NCBI RefSeq assembly: GCF_029223285.1
Contig: NZ_JARHUJ010000010.1
Coordinates: 62,001-126,000, forward strand
Length of the DNA stretch: 64,000 nucleotides
From: Paraflavitalea sp. CAU 1676
Lineage (GTDB): Bacteria; Bacteroidota; Bacteroidia; Chitinophagales; Chitinophagaceae
Direction of reading: 5' to 3'
The notes beneath the pieces are model-generated. The model searched no databases and was not told the origin of the DNA. It saw only the letters and a list, made by a program, of their open reading frames with translations. This document shows positions 26,117 to 34,958 of the stretch, piece by piece (positions within the stretch are counted from its first letter, which is position 1; the number at the start of each line of letters is the position of its first letter). The position numbers and the translations under genes are program-made.

Positions 26117-27331
26117 TCAGGGACGCTGCACCTGCAAGCGGTGCCCCGTCAGCTTCTCGATCTTGGTCAGTACGTCGCGCAGGGGCAGGTCGCGCGATAC
26201 CGGGCCAAAATGATACCGGCCGGCGGTGTCATGGGGTTGGTCGTCAGTCAGTCGAACCTGGTACCAGGCTTCGAGGTCCTGTTGAATGGTACGCAGCGGA
26301 CTGCTGACATAAAAGAAGGCATGTTGGTCAAACGCGGTCAGGGTCGACAGGTTAGTAGGTAGCCATTGCAGTTGCCCATGGGGGTCGATACGGGCAACCT
26401 GGCCGGGTTGCATCGGCGTAATATGTCCGCCGTAGTATAGTTGAACCTTTCCGCTCACCAGGCCTACGATAGCCTGTTGCGCGGAGGGTTGATGGATCAT
26501 GAACTCGGTGCCCAGCACCCGCACTGTTACAGGACCTGCCGCTACTTCAAAAGGCCGCTGCGCATTATACGCGATCCGGAAATAAGCCCGGCCTTGTACA
26601 GCCGCAGTCCGCAAGGAGTCGCCGGAGGCGAGTGCTACCTGCAATACCGATCCCGGATCGAGGGCCACCTGGCTGCCATCGGGCAGCTTTACCCGCTGGG
26701 GCTTGCGCGTAAGGCCGAATACTTTGTTGAAGGCAACCGGTGCTGCCGGCTCGCCAGGGCTGTTTTGATACACCAACAGGCCCGAAGCCTGTCTGCTGAG
26801 CTGCACAGTGCCCTGCTTCACCAAAAGACCCGTATCGCGGCTGCCAATGGCCTTTAAACGTCCGTCGGCCAGCTCCACCATTACCGCCGTGTCGGTCGCC
26901 ACCGTGCTGGTCATTTCCTCCACTACCAGGGGCTTTCCGCTACCCGCCTTTGCGTCTTCAGTGCCCTGTCGCAAGGCTACCAGCGCGATCGTGATGGCGA
27001 TAGCCGCCGCGGCTACGCGCCAAAAGGTCGTGCGGTACCAGGGTATCGAAGGGGGGGTAGGCTCCATCGCCGCTGGTGCTGTTGCAACCCACTCATCCGC
27101 GGCCGTTGGGGGTACCTGTCTCAACTTTAGGATAAACTGTTCCCTGGCCACCTGCTCGCGCTGCACGAACGCGTGATGCCGTTGCAGTTCCGAGTCGAGG
27201 ATGGTTGCTTCATCGATACCGGGATGGGCTGCCCGCCAGTGTTGCCAGGCAGCTGATTCACCGGGCGTTAATGGCTCCCGGTAAATATTTTTCCAGAATA
27301 TAATGGAAAGTGGCAGGCTAAGGATTTCCAT
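26117..27331 (-). CDS. FecR-family anti-sigma factor
   Basis: A 404-aa single-pass membrane protein: short cytoplasmic N-terminus with the sigma-binding helices, TM helix at about residues 103-120, periplasmic FecR domain (FGLTRKPQRVKLPDGSQVAL, VRVLGTEFMI) and a C-terminal DUF4974-like STN-related domain ending in LTKIEKLTGHRLQVQ. It holds the ECF sigma factor until the SusC STN domain signals ligand binding. It lies between the sigma gene (60-base gap) and susC (208-base gap), all on the minus strand. Confidence 0.95.
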   Translation of the reverse strand: MEILSLPLSIIFWKNIYREPLTPGESAAWQHWRAAHPGIDEATILDSELQRHHAFVQREQVAREQFILKLRQVPPTAADEWVATAPAAMEPTPPSIPWYRTTFWRVAAAAIAITIALVALRQGTEDAKAGSGKPLVVEEMTSTVATDTAVMVELADGRLKAIGSRDTGLLVKQGTVQLSRQASGLLVYQNSPGEPAAPVAFNKVFGLTRKPQRVKLPDGSQVALDPGSVLQVALASGDSLRTAAVQGRAYFRIAYNAQRPFEVAAGPVTVRVLGTEFMIHQPSAQQAIVGLVSGKVQLYYGGHITPMQPGQVARIDPHGQLQWLPTNLSTLTAFDQHAFFYVSSPLRTIQQDLEAWYQVRLTDDQPHDTAGRYHFGPVSRDLPLRDVLTKIEKLTGHRLQVQRP

Positions 27332-27391
27332 AAGTAAGGTGGATGGTTACCCCTAAAATCGCAGCAGCGGAAAAGATCACTACAAAATTCA

Positions 27392-28027
27392 TCAACTTTT
27401 TTTATAGAAAAACCAGCCAAGCAGGCCAAGCAGCAACAGGAACCGCAACGATATATCTTTTGCATCGCCGCTCATCATGGCCTGGATATCCTGCTTCAAT
27501 TGCTCGTAAGCCCGTTTGCGGATGGTATAGACAGCGTTGAGGGAGAGCTTCATAGCATCGGCGATCTCCGAAGGCGTCATCTTCTGAACGATCGCCGCCA
27601 TCACGATTTTTTGTTGCCCCTTGAGACCATCGATAGCCTTGTGCATCAGGGCCACACGGCGCTCGTTGTCGATGGCTGCGTAGGCGTCAAAGTCGGGAGG
27701 GGCCGGCGTTTGGTCTTCGTCGCAGTCCCTGAATACGATCATTTTTGCCTGGGAAGATTGCGACCTTCGGAAACAATCGATCGCTTTGTTCCGGGCAATG
27801 ACGTACAAGGCGCTGCGTACTTCGCTGTCGGTCTGGAAGTTGGCCGCCAGCTTGCCCACAGCCAGCAGGGCATCATGAAATACGGTGTAGAACTCATCTT
27901 CGTTGGTAACAAAGCCCTGGTGCAGGAGCGCCCGCATCAGTCCCTGCGATTCGCTGGCATGCAGGCGGGCATAAGCTTTTTCATCGTTGGCCTGTAGGCC
28001 TTTCAGCAAGAGGCAAGCATCGTTCAT
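27392..28027 (-). CDS. ECF-type sigma-70 factor with C-terminal hydrophobic helix
   Basis: A 211-aa ECF sigma: region 2 (FYTVFHDALLAVGKLAANFQ, ALYVIARNKAIDCFRR) and region 4 with the HTH MTPSEIADAMKLSLNAVYTI followed by RKRAYEQLK. It would direct RNA polymerase to this operon once FecR releases it. After region 4 the chain ends in a single hydrophobic stretch (LRFLLLLGLLGWFFYKK), which could insert in the membrane and keep the sigma near FecR. I recall such tails in some Bacteroidota ECF sigmas. First gene of the operon; its own promoter must lie in 28028-28124. Confidence 0.92.
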   Translation of the reverse strand: MNDACLLLKGLQANDEKAYARLHASESQGLMRALLHQGFVTNEDEFYTVFHDALLAVGKLAANFQTDSEVRSALYVIARNKAIDCFRRSQSSQAKMIVFRDCDEDQTPAPPDFDAYAAIDNERRVALMHKAIDGLKGQQKIVMAAIVQKMTPSEIADAMKLSLNAVYTIRKRAYEQLKQDIQAMMSGDAKDISLRFLLLLGLLGWFFYKKS

Positions 28028-28124
28028 GGGAAATGATTTTATCGTCCAATGACATTGGTCGTAAAACGCAGAACGAATGGAAATAATGAATTAACTATTC
28101 TGAGGTAGTTGTTTTTCTATTAAA

Positions 28125-28559
28125 TCAGCCGGGCATCACGCCGCCGGCTGTTTGTTGTTTGCGGTGCAGCAAGATAGCAAGAATACCGAGTACAATGTAC
28201 ACACTGTTGAAGACAATATGTTCTCCCCACGATAATTGGGCCAGCACGCCGCCGCAACTGCAGGGCAGGTGCTCGGCAACATTCATCAGCACAATGATAT
28301 AAATGGTAAAAGCCACCATCAGGGCGGTGGAGGCATAGAAGGCGCGCAATCGCCAGCGCGGTATCAGCAAGCCTGCGGTGAGTAGTATTTCCAACGCAGG
28401 AATGCCGATGGCCACAGGTACGGCAAACGAATGGAGGATGGGCGATTCGGAGAGCTGCTCCTTGAATATAGCAAAGTCCATGATCTTGCTGATGGCCGTA
28501 TAAATGAACAGGATCATGAACAGGGTGGCAATCACCTCGATAATAATGGCTCGTTTCAT
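28125..28559 (-). CDS. MauE/DoxX-like four-TM membrane protein
   Basis: A 144-aa protein with four membrane helices and the motif LPCSCGG (Cys100, Cys102) between TM3 and TM4, typical of MauE-like members of the DoxX superfamily. These proteins are thought to carry electrons or assist disulphide formation in the periplasm, often beside redoxins or small cysteine-rich peptides. Here the AraC regulator is upstream on the same strand and the ECF sigma downstream. No partner redoxin is adjacent (one lies at 4922). Confidence 0.85.
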   Translation of the reverse strand: MKRAIIIEVIATLFMILFIYTAISKIMDFAIFKEQLSESPILHSFAVPVAIGIPALEILLTAGLLIPRWRLRAFYASTALMVAFTIYIIVLMNVAEHLPCSCGGVLAQLSWGEHIVFNSVYIVLGILAILLHRKQQTAGGVMPG

Positions 28560-28972
28560 AGCTTGATAAATCGGGTAGCGTTAAAAAAAAGATCCGGGGG
28601 CTGGGAGAGTATCGCCTGGCAGCTGTTTGTCTGCCTCATTCCTTCACAAATGCATGGCCGGCATTATTACTAGGTTCGCGCAGGCTCAGGAACCAGCCTC
28701 CCGGATAAAGGACTTGAATACATAAAGACCTATTTACAAATTAGGGGCTACAAAATCTTGATCGCACTCCCTGTAAGTTACAATGGCATTCTGATGGCAG
28801 CGGTAGCAGCGCTGATGGAAAATGGATTAATTCAACGCAAGTAGTCATGAGGGGCCGGTCGCGGATACACCATAGGAGGACCGTAAGTACCATAGCAAGC
28901 TACGGTTGAAAAGCAGGCGAACCCCAGCGGCATCCGCCTGCTGCCTTAATAGTCCGTCCAATAAAAAATGCT
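28560..28972. other. Intergenic region with terminator and an uninitiated reading frame
   Basis: About 410 bases. It carries the AraC-gene terminator (28913-28945). On the plus strand an open frame from about 28672 to 28843 reads protein-like (DKGLEYIKTYLQIRGYKILI, then ALMENGLIQRK) but has no ATG and is preceded by TAG, so it may be a gene fragment. Confidence 0.35.
28913..28945 (-). terminator. Rho-independent terminator after AraC gene
   Basis: On the minus strand GCAGGCG (28941-28935), a 15-base loop, then CGCCTGC (28919-28913) followed by TTTTC. It lies about 30 bases after the AraC-family stop. Confidence 0.7.
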
Positions 28973-29338
28973 TTAGCCTACGCTCTTGATCTGCTCGGGT
29001 ATGCTTTTACGGTAATCCGACGGGCGGATATGGTACCGGCGGCGGAAGGCCGCGCAGAAATTGGTAGGATGATTGTAGCCGCAGCGGTGCGCAATTTCAC
29101 CAATGGAGTAATTGTTACTCTCCATCAGCTCCATCGCCATCTTCATGCGGTGCTCGGTGAGAAAATCAAACACTGGTTGGCCATACAGTGCTTTGAATCC
29201 TGTTTTGAGTTTGAACTCATTGATGCCGGCGGTTTGCGCCAGGGTGGGGATGGTGTAGTGATAACGCAGATTTTTCAAGATGGTCTCACGTACAAGAGCA
29301 AGTCTTTGCACATCGGCTTCTGTCAGTTGGATTTGCAT
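28973..29338 (-). CDS. Short AraC-family transcriptional regulator
   Basis: A 121-aa protein that is almost only the AraC DNA-binding domain: LVRETILKNLRYHYTIPTLA, AGINEFKLKTGFKALYGQPV, and the second HTH SIGEIAHRCGYNHPTNFCAA with FRRRYHIRPSDYR. I chose the inner ATG at 29338 (MQIQLTEADVQRL) because the frame upstream to 29452 lacks coding character. No ligand-binding domain, so control is probably by expression or by another protein. Its target may be the MauE-like gene downstream. Confidence 0.9.
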   Translation of the reverse strand: MQIQLTEADVQRLALVRETILKNLRYHYTIPTLAQTAGINEFKLKTGFKALYGQPVFDFLTEHRMKMAMELMESNNYSIGEIAHRCGYNHPTNFCAAFRRRYHIRPSDYRKSIPEQIKSVG

Positions 29339-29874
29339 AGCAAAAGGTTTAATTGATGAATGGAAGATGTGATCCAGGGCGTAAAGGGTTAATGATTCCA
29401 ATGATCGCAGGCAGTATAGCCGCACACACTTCGCCTTCCCCGGTGCCGCCATTGCCGTCCTGTGCCATGAACAGCAATGGGCAATAAACCAGGGAATCGC
29501 TGTGCTTGCTGCGCAGCTGCCAGTTAACCATTAAACCAGTGAATTGTTACAATAACTTCATCATGCGTTTTTTCCGTTCCCAGGTAAGGTACCAGCAATC
29601 ATACTGGCGATAACAGGGAGTATCGCCGGTATTACTACCGCAGTTTGCTACTGTTGAATACCGTTGTGAGTTTGCACGTAAGTAAGTGAAGAAGGTTGCA
29701 ATTGTTGGGCGCTGCATCTTGCCCGACCGTTCTGTGATCCTGAACCTGTATGCAATTTAGTATATATGATTTGTTCAAATTGCACAATTTTTGATCCGTT
29801 CGGGACTATTTTATAGAAAGAAACCCCGGCCTTGCACTACGCATGGCCGGGTTTTGCAAGTTATTTACGTTCAA
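29339..29874. other. Long intergenic region
   Basis: About 535 bases before the AraC gene and after the Hint-domain gene. A 60-codon minus-strand frame (29349-29531, beginning MVNWQLRSKHSDSLVYC) ends 10 bases upstream of the AraC start and could encode a small peptide, but evidence is weak. An imperfect palindrome TCAAATTG-CA-CAATTTTTGA at about 29774-29793 could be an operator. Confidence 0.35.
29826..29851 (-). terminator. Rho-independent terminator of the Hint-domain operon
   Basis: On the minus strand CCCGGCC (29851-29845), 12-base loop, GGCCGGG (29832-29826), then GTTTCTTTC. It is about 25 bases after the stop at 29875. Confidence 0.75.
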
Positions 29875-30867
29875 TCATTTCTGTAATACCATCACCCCGT
29901 TCATGACGAAGGTGCTGCCGCCATCGGCCACGATATTATATACCTTTTGCAGGCCACCGGCTGCTTCGGCCTTGTGCCATACGGTAAACGCCTGGTACTG
30001 ACCACTGCGTGCATCCTGGCACAGGATCTCATCGCCTGCTTTCAGGGCGCCCATCTTCATTTGCCCGCCGCGGGTGAGCACCGGATGATTGGGCGTGGCA
30101 TGCAAGGTCTTTACCGATTGCATTACTACCGTACCCGTAGCTGTTTGGTTTTCAATATTGCTAAGGAGCGTCAGTTGGGTGATCGCGTAATTGGCCGGTA
30201 CATGGCTGGTGAGCTCTTTTACGGTTACCACTTGCGGCTGCTGCGTGGCAGGGTCGAGGGTAAGGATGCGGTCGCCGGGGCGGATAGTTGATAACGCCCT
30301 TGTACCGCCGTCGGCCATGCTCACCTGCATGGTGCCGGGAAAGCAGATGTCATTGCCATACGTGCCCGATTCTTTACTCAGGTCCTTGCCCGCATTCGCC
30401 GCCTTGTACAACTGGAAACCAAACTCCTTCGATAACACATACGACAGCTTCAGCACAAAGAATGCTTCCTGCTTATCGATGGCATGGATATCCTCGAAGT
30501 ATTTGTTCCATACCTTGGCATCGGCCGTGAAGTTGGGCATACAGGCTTTGTACAGCGTGCCCTTTTCGTTGGTGTAGAAGATCATAATGCCCAGGTCCTG
30601 CATGCCTTCCTTGGCCAATAGCTTATAGATGTCGATGCGTTTCTTCTTGCCATCGTCGCCCGTAATGAAATAAGGCTTGCGGCTCTCGTAGCGGTCGAGC
30701 ACGTACGTGTTCTCGAACTTCACATAGGTGTCGTTGTCGAGGTCCTTCACGGTGAAGGCCTTCGCCTTTTCATATTCCTCCAGACTCAGTGTGCGCGCCG
30801 GCTTGTCTTGCCCCTGCGTGAACAGTACGGCAGTGGCGAATGCGATCGATAAGGTAATTGCCTTCAT
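29875..30867 (-). CDS. Secreted protein with C-terminal Hint (Hedgehog/intein) domain
   Basis: A 330-aa protein with a Sec signal peptide (MKAITLSIAFATAVLFTQGQ) and an N-terminal region of unknown fold (~20-174). From Cys175 comes a Hint domain: CFPGTMQVSMADGGTRALS with IRPGDRILTLD (block A), then LHATPNHPVLT (block B, with the TxxH needed for N-S acyl shift), and the end YNIVADGGSTFVMNGVMVLQ. The usual terminal His-Asn of inteins is replaced by Leu-Gln, so C-terminal splicing is unlikely and a Hedgehog-type N-terminal cleavage is more plausible. An upstream in-frame ATG at 30897 would put ten residues before the signal peptide. Third gene of an operon with two Tat-exported enzymes. Confidence 0.8.
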   Translation of the reverse strand: MKAITLSIAFATAVLFTQGQDKPARTLSLEEYEKAKAFTVKDLDNDTYVKFENTYVLDRYESRKPYFITGDDGKKKRIDIYKLLAKEGMQDLGIMIFYTNEKGTLYKACMPNFTADAKVWNKYFEDIHAIDKQEAFFVLKLSYVLSKEFGFQLYKAANAGKDLSKESGTYGNDICFPGTMQVSMADGGTRALSTIRPGDRILTLDPATQQPQVVTVKELTSHVPANYAITQLTLLSNIENQTATGTVVMQSVKTLHATPNHPVLTRGGQMKMGALKAGDEILCQDARSGQYQAFTVWHKAEAAGGLQKVYNIVADGGSTFVMNGVMVLQK

Positions 30868-30912
30868 AATATTTTGCTCAAATAGTAGATGATTCAATGA
30901 ATAGGGAGTGCT

Positions 30913-32097
30913 TTAAGAGATCTCCCGGAATGCTTTGGCGAACTCCTGCATTTCTTCCATCGTGCCCAGGCTGATGCGGCACCATTCCTTGCCCGAAAAC
31001 TTCCAGGTGCGGATGGCAACGCCACGCTTGAACATTTCCATACCAAACTTATTGCTGTCCATCTTGATGGGGAACATCACAAAATTAGCGGCCGATGGTA
31101 TATAGGTATAACCCTCTTTTTCCAGCACTTCGTATAGGAACTTCTTCGAAGCCTGCGTCTTGGCCTTTGCCTCATGCAGGTACTCGAAATCATTGTACGC
31201 AGCCACCGCTGCACTCAGCGAGGTCACGGATATAGACATGATGCCATTGGTATAATTGCCCAGTGCCCGGATGGTAGCTGGCTGCCCCACGGCATAACCT
31301 ACGCGCAATCCTGCAAATCCGTAGAGCTTGGAGAAGGTACGCGCAATGATCACGTTCTGCCCCTTGCGCACGCAATCCATCATGGAGGCCGCCTTGGGAT
31401 CGTCGAGGTAATCGATATAGGCCTCATCGATGAACACGGGCACTTTGGCCGATACGCGTTCGCAGAATGACCTTAGCTTCTCCGTATCCACCACCGTTGC
31501 CGTTGGGTTGTTGGGATTGCAGATATACACCAGCTTCGTATCGGCATTGATGGCTTTCTCCATCGCATCGAGGTCCAGCTTGTAATCGGCCGTCAGCGGT
31601 ACTTTGATGAGCTTCGCTTTAAAATCTTCCGCCTTGTCGGGCAGGTCGTCGTACGAAGGATCGCCCGTTACCACATTGCCACCGTCTTTGCTAAAGTACA
31701 TGGCTGCAGCCAGGAGGATGGGAGAGGAGCCGGCACTCATCAGGATCTGTGAAGACGGAATATTTTCATACGCAGCAATCTTATTGGGCAATTCGCGACC
31801 GATCATAAACGGATAGCGGTTGCCTTCACCGATCGATTCCTGGATGGCCTTCTTCGCTTTCAGCGAAGGTCCAAAAGGATTTTCGTTGGCAGCCAGGCGG
31901 GCCTTCAGTTCGGGCGGGGCAGCCAGCATCACCGATTCGTCGGTGGCATGGTGGCGCAATGCGTCGAACATGTCAGCAGGAGCGGGGTGGCCTCCTGCAG
32001 CCAGCAGGTTACCGGCCAGTGGAGGCAGCAGTCCGAGGCCTCCGGTGAGCAGGGCGCCTGTTTTGAGCAGTTGACGGCGATTCATGGGCGTACTCAT
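30913..32097 (-). CDS. Tat-exported PLP-dependent aminotransferase (class I/II, HisC-like)
   Basis: A 394-aa protein that starts with a twin-arginine signal (MNRRQLLKTGALLTGGLGLL, Arg7-Arg8) and continues as a fold-type I aminotransferase related to histidinol-phosphate aminotransferase: LAANENPFGPS, CNPNNPTATV, and the PLP-binding Lys257 in TFSKLYGFAGLRVGYA. PLP would be loaded in the cytoplasm and the folded enzyme exported by Tat. The start at 32097 leaves 10 bases to the upstream oxidase gene. A biosynthetic HisC would be cytoplasmic, so this one acts on an extracytoplasmic amino acid or amine. Substrate unknown. Confidence 0.88.
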   Translation of the reverse strand: MSTPMNRRQLLKTGALLTGGLGLLPPLAGNLLAAGGHPAPADMFDALRHHATDESVMLAAPPELKARLAANENPFGPSLKAKKAIQESIGEGNRYPFMIGRELPNKIAAYENIPSSQILMSAGSSPILLAAAMYFSKDGGNVVTGDPSYDDLPDKAEDFKAKLIKVPLTADYKLDLDAMEKAINADTKLVYICNPNNPTATVVDTEKLRSFCERVSAKVPVFIDEAYIDYLDDPKAASMMDCVRKGQNVIIARTFSKLYGFAGLRVGYAVGQPATIRALGNYTNGIMSISVTSLSAAVAAYNDFEYLHEAKAKTQASKKFLYEVLEKEGYTYIPSAANFVMFPIKMDSNKFGMEMFKRGVAIRTWKFSGKEWCRISLGTMEEMQEFAKAFREIS

Positions 32098-32107
32098 AAT
32101 AGTAGAT

Positions 32108-33733
32108 TTAGTGTTGTTTCGGATAGGTGAGTCGTTGGTCGGTGATACGTCCGTGGATGGCCGTAGTAGCCACACGGGCCGATTCGAAAGCGCCCGCCAT
32201 CCACGAGTTCAGGTACGTAGTATGTTCTCCGGCAAAATAGGTGCGCTTGTCGGGCACCAGTAATGCCTTGTAATTCGTTTGTCTTTCCTCGCTGCTGTAC
32301 ACGGCCCAGCCGCCCATATTGTAACGGGTCTTATGCCAGCTCACTGATAAAGCGTTTTCAAACTCATTGTCGTATTGCGGGTGTATCAGCTTGCCTTTCT
32401 GCAAAGCGAGTTGCAGCCGCTGGGCCGGTGCCAGGTCACCTACCTGCCGCGCTTTCTCATTGAAGTTGTAATAACCGATGAGTATGCCCTTCTTACCCAG
32501 GTAATCGTTGCTGGGGTAAAAGAGTTGCGTCAGCTCATTGTTGGTATGGGTAATGCCGCCGAAGATGTGTTCATCTTCTTCCCAGAAACGCCGTTTGAAC
32601 TGCAAACCGATCTTACCCGTTTTGATATAGTTGGCATAGTCGATGGCCCGGCTGACACCGGATGAGAAGTTGTGTTCGATATTGCTGAGCACCGGCAACG
32701 GAATGGTGCAGATACAATAATCGCCTTGTATCGATTGCTTGCCGGCGGCCGTGGTATAATTCACCTGCACACCATTTTCCGTATTGCGGATGGCCGTTAC
32801 CTCGGCCTGGTAGCGGATGGGTGTTGTTAATTTCTTTTCGAATGCCTGCGCGATCTTGTCCATACCGCCCACGGCCTGGAACATCGTCATCTGCAGTTCG
32901 TAGGTATATTCGGCCACATTGTAGAAGTCGGGATCGAGCAAGCCGGAGCGCACGATATTCGCCAGGGTGTGCGGCTCGCCAATACGGCCGGCCTTTTCAC
33001 CCGCGCCGGGCGCTTCGATATAACCCCTGCGCGCCGAGGCCTTGTATAGTTTATCGATGTCGAGGCCGCCTTCGGCGCGCAAGTATTCTACTACCTTCTG
33101 CGCGTCTTCTTTCGTGAGGGCGGCATCTACCTGTTGACTGTCTACGGCTTTCGCCAACAGTTCGCTCAGGTAACCGCGCACATCGTTGTGTACTTCCCGC
33201 ACGCGCACTTTCTTATTGCTCAACGGACCCTTTCCTTCACTGAAATAATAGGCCGACTCGTTCACATTGTTGTATACCTGCAAGGGCACGTTGAGTTCCT
33301 TGCAATAGTGTAAACTGATCTGGTGATGATGGGGGATACGCGAAGGGCCGGCATTGAAGTAAAGGCCCTCGTCGAATTGTGCCTGTTGGTCCGAGTTGCC
33401 GGTTTCCTGTTGCACCGATCCTTTGCGCACGCTCCAGCAGCGGCCGCCGGCCCGGTTGCGGGCCTCCAGTATGGTACAGCGATATCCTAGTTTTTGGAGT
33501 TCGTAAGCGGCGGTGAGTCCGGCCAGGCCGGCGCCCAGGATGATGATATGTTCGCCTTTAGGGGCGTCGCCGGTTAGTTCAAAAGCATGGGCAGGGGCAT
33601 CCTTAAGGAGGCCGAGTGCCATCATAGCGGGGTACGCACCACCCGCCAGCCGGCTACTGTGCTGTAGGAATTTTCTCCGTGTGAGCTGGTTCAAATGATA
33701 AAAAAGATTAATCGTTGATGAAACTGATGTCAA
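32108..33733 (-). CDS. Tat-exported flavin monoamine oxidase / L-amino-acid oxidase family
   Basis: A 541-aa flavoenzyme: twin-arginine leader (TRRKFLQHSSRLAGG, Arg19-Arg20), FAD-binding [20 protein letters not shown], the ARNRAGGRCWSVRKG motif, a substrate domain, and the C-terminal FAD loop YFAGEHTTYLNSWMAGAFES. Family members oxidise amines or L-amino acids to imine plus hydrogen peroxide and ammonia. Tat export suits a cofactor-loaded enzyme. First gene of a three-gene operon with the aminotransferase (10-base gap) and Hint protein. Together they suggest a periplasmic or surface amino-acid-modifying step. Confidence 0.9.
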   Translation of the reverse strand: MTSVSSTINLFYHLNQLTRRKFLQHSSRLAGGAYPAMMALGLLKDAPAHAFELTGDAPKGEHIIILGAGLAGLTAAYELQKLGYRCTILEARNRAGGRCWSVRKGSVQQETGNSDQQAQFDEGLYFNAGPSRIPHHHQISLHYCKELNVPLQVYNNVNESAYYFSEGKGPLSNKKVRVREVHNDVRGYLSELLAKAVDSQQVDAALTKEDAQKVVEYLRAEGGLDIDKLYKASARRGYIEAPGAGEKAGRIGEPHTLANIVRSGLLDPDFYNVAEYTYELQMTMFQAVGGMDKIAQAFEKKLTTPIRYQAEVTAIRNTENGVQVNYTTAAGKQSIQGDYCICTIPLPVLSNIEHNFSSGVSRAIDYANYIKTGKIGLQFKRRFWEEDEHIFGGITHTNNELTQLFYPSNDYLGKKGILIGYYNFNEKARQVGDLAPAQRLQLALQKGKLIHPQYDNEFENALSVSWHKTRYNMGGWAVYSSEERQTNYKALLVPDKRTYFAGEHTTYLNSWMAGAFESARVATTAIHGRITDQRLTYPKQH

Positions 33734-33870
33734 TTTAGAAAATATTCAGTCGCAAAGCGGGAGATAATAGATGAACGTTAAAATGATATGATGAATAAGC
33801 ACCGGTGGAAGCCGCTTTTGCATTGATTAACCAGCCCTTAGCGGAAATTGATCGTGCGCAGGAAATATAC

Positions 33871-34716
33871 CTACAGGAATTCCACGACCTGCTTCGTCAC
33901 CTTATTATCGCGGTAAATCGCGCGGTGGCCAAGCCCCTGGGTGATCACAAAGGAGAGATGCGGATGCTGATCGTCGCGCACTTTGAGCGCGTCGGAGAGG
34001 GGCGTCAGTTCGTCCTGTTCATCATGAAACCAAAGTACCTGGGCCTGCACCTGCTGCATGGCGCGGCGGATGGAATAATGCGAAGGCCAGTAGCCCGAGA
34101 TATCGAAGATCAGTTGGTCGAAGTCGGTGCGCACGCCTTTGGGCAGGTCGAGAAAGCGGAAGAAGGAATCAATGGCAGACGTGGTTTCCGTGGCCGGGGC
34201 AATGAGAGCCACTTTGGTACGCTCGTCGTGCGGCAGGGTCTCGATGAAATGCATAAGGGCCAGGCCGCCCAGCGAATGCGCCATAAAGCCCTGAATGGGG
34301 CCGTACAGGCGGTTGATCTCCTGCAGGGTGCGTACATAGAGGGGCAGGTTGATCTGCTTGCCGCCCGAGCTGCCATGGGCCGGCGCGTCGAAGGCCAGCA
34401 CTTCATAGTCCTTGCGGATGAGCGGGGTGATATAACGGTCGAAGTTTTTAGCGGTCGATTCAAAGCCGTGCACGATGAGTATTTTGTGCGGACGGGGATG
34501 GTTCCACCGGTGGCCGCATACGGTAATGCCGTCGAGCGGGAAGGAGAGTTCCTCGCCTCGCTGGAAAACGCCCGGTGCTTTTCGCTTCTTGGGTTTGCGC
34601 AGGGGCGTGCAGAAAAGGTGGAAGGCCTTGCGCGCCGCCAGCTTGTTCGACACGAGGGCCAGCATATTCAGTTTGGCCCGAAAATAATTCACCACCAGTT
34701 GTTGCGCGAGTTTCAT
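33871..34716 (-). CDS. Alpha/beta hydrolase
   Basis: A 281-aa cytoplasmic protein with a standard alpha/beta-hydrolase order: HGFESTAKNF (oxyanion loop), FDAPAHGSSGGK, nucleophile elbow GFMAHSLGGLAL (Ser148), the acid in WFHDEQDELTPLSDA and the His in TQGLGHRAIYRD. Likely an esterase or acyl-hydrolase; substrate cannot be told. Upstream divergent partner is the DUF2520 gene, downstream neighbour (same strand) is the amine oxidase, about 140 bases away. Confidence 0.88.
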   Translation of the reverse strand: MKLAQQLVVNYFRAKLNMLALVSNKLAARKAFHLFCTPLRKPKKRKAPGVFQRGEELSFPLDGITVCGHRWNHPRPHKILIVHGFESTAKNFDRYITPLIRKDYEVLAFDAPAHGSSGGKQINLPLYVRTLQEINRLYGPIQGFMAHSLGGLALMHFIETLPHDERTKVALIAPATETTSAIDSFFRFLDLPKGVRTDFDQLIFDISGYWPSHYSIRRAMQQVQAQVLWFHDEQDELTPLSDALKVRDDQHPHLSFVITQGLGHRAIYRDNKVTKQVVEFL

Positions 34717-34958
34717 CGAAGCGGCAAGTTAACACAACAAAGCCACACGGCCAGCCAACGACAGGTACCAACCAGGCACTCTACGGTACAGGCCACGTTC
34801 ACCGAAAGCCGCCGGGCCACCCGTCGCCACGAGGGTGGTAGTGATCCTATCGCCTGGACTGTATCCCCCCGCATGATCCCCACCGCCCCCCTCACGATCC
34901 CCATCGCCCGCGTACGGTTTTCCGCATAATCCCGTAGCTTGCCGCCATAATTCGGACT

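Noticed and set aside
33805-34929. 374-codon plus-strand frame opposite the alpha/beta hydrolase
   Set aside because: The minus-strand protein has all hydrolase motifs; the plus frame has none and overlaps the divergent promoter region.
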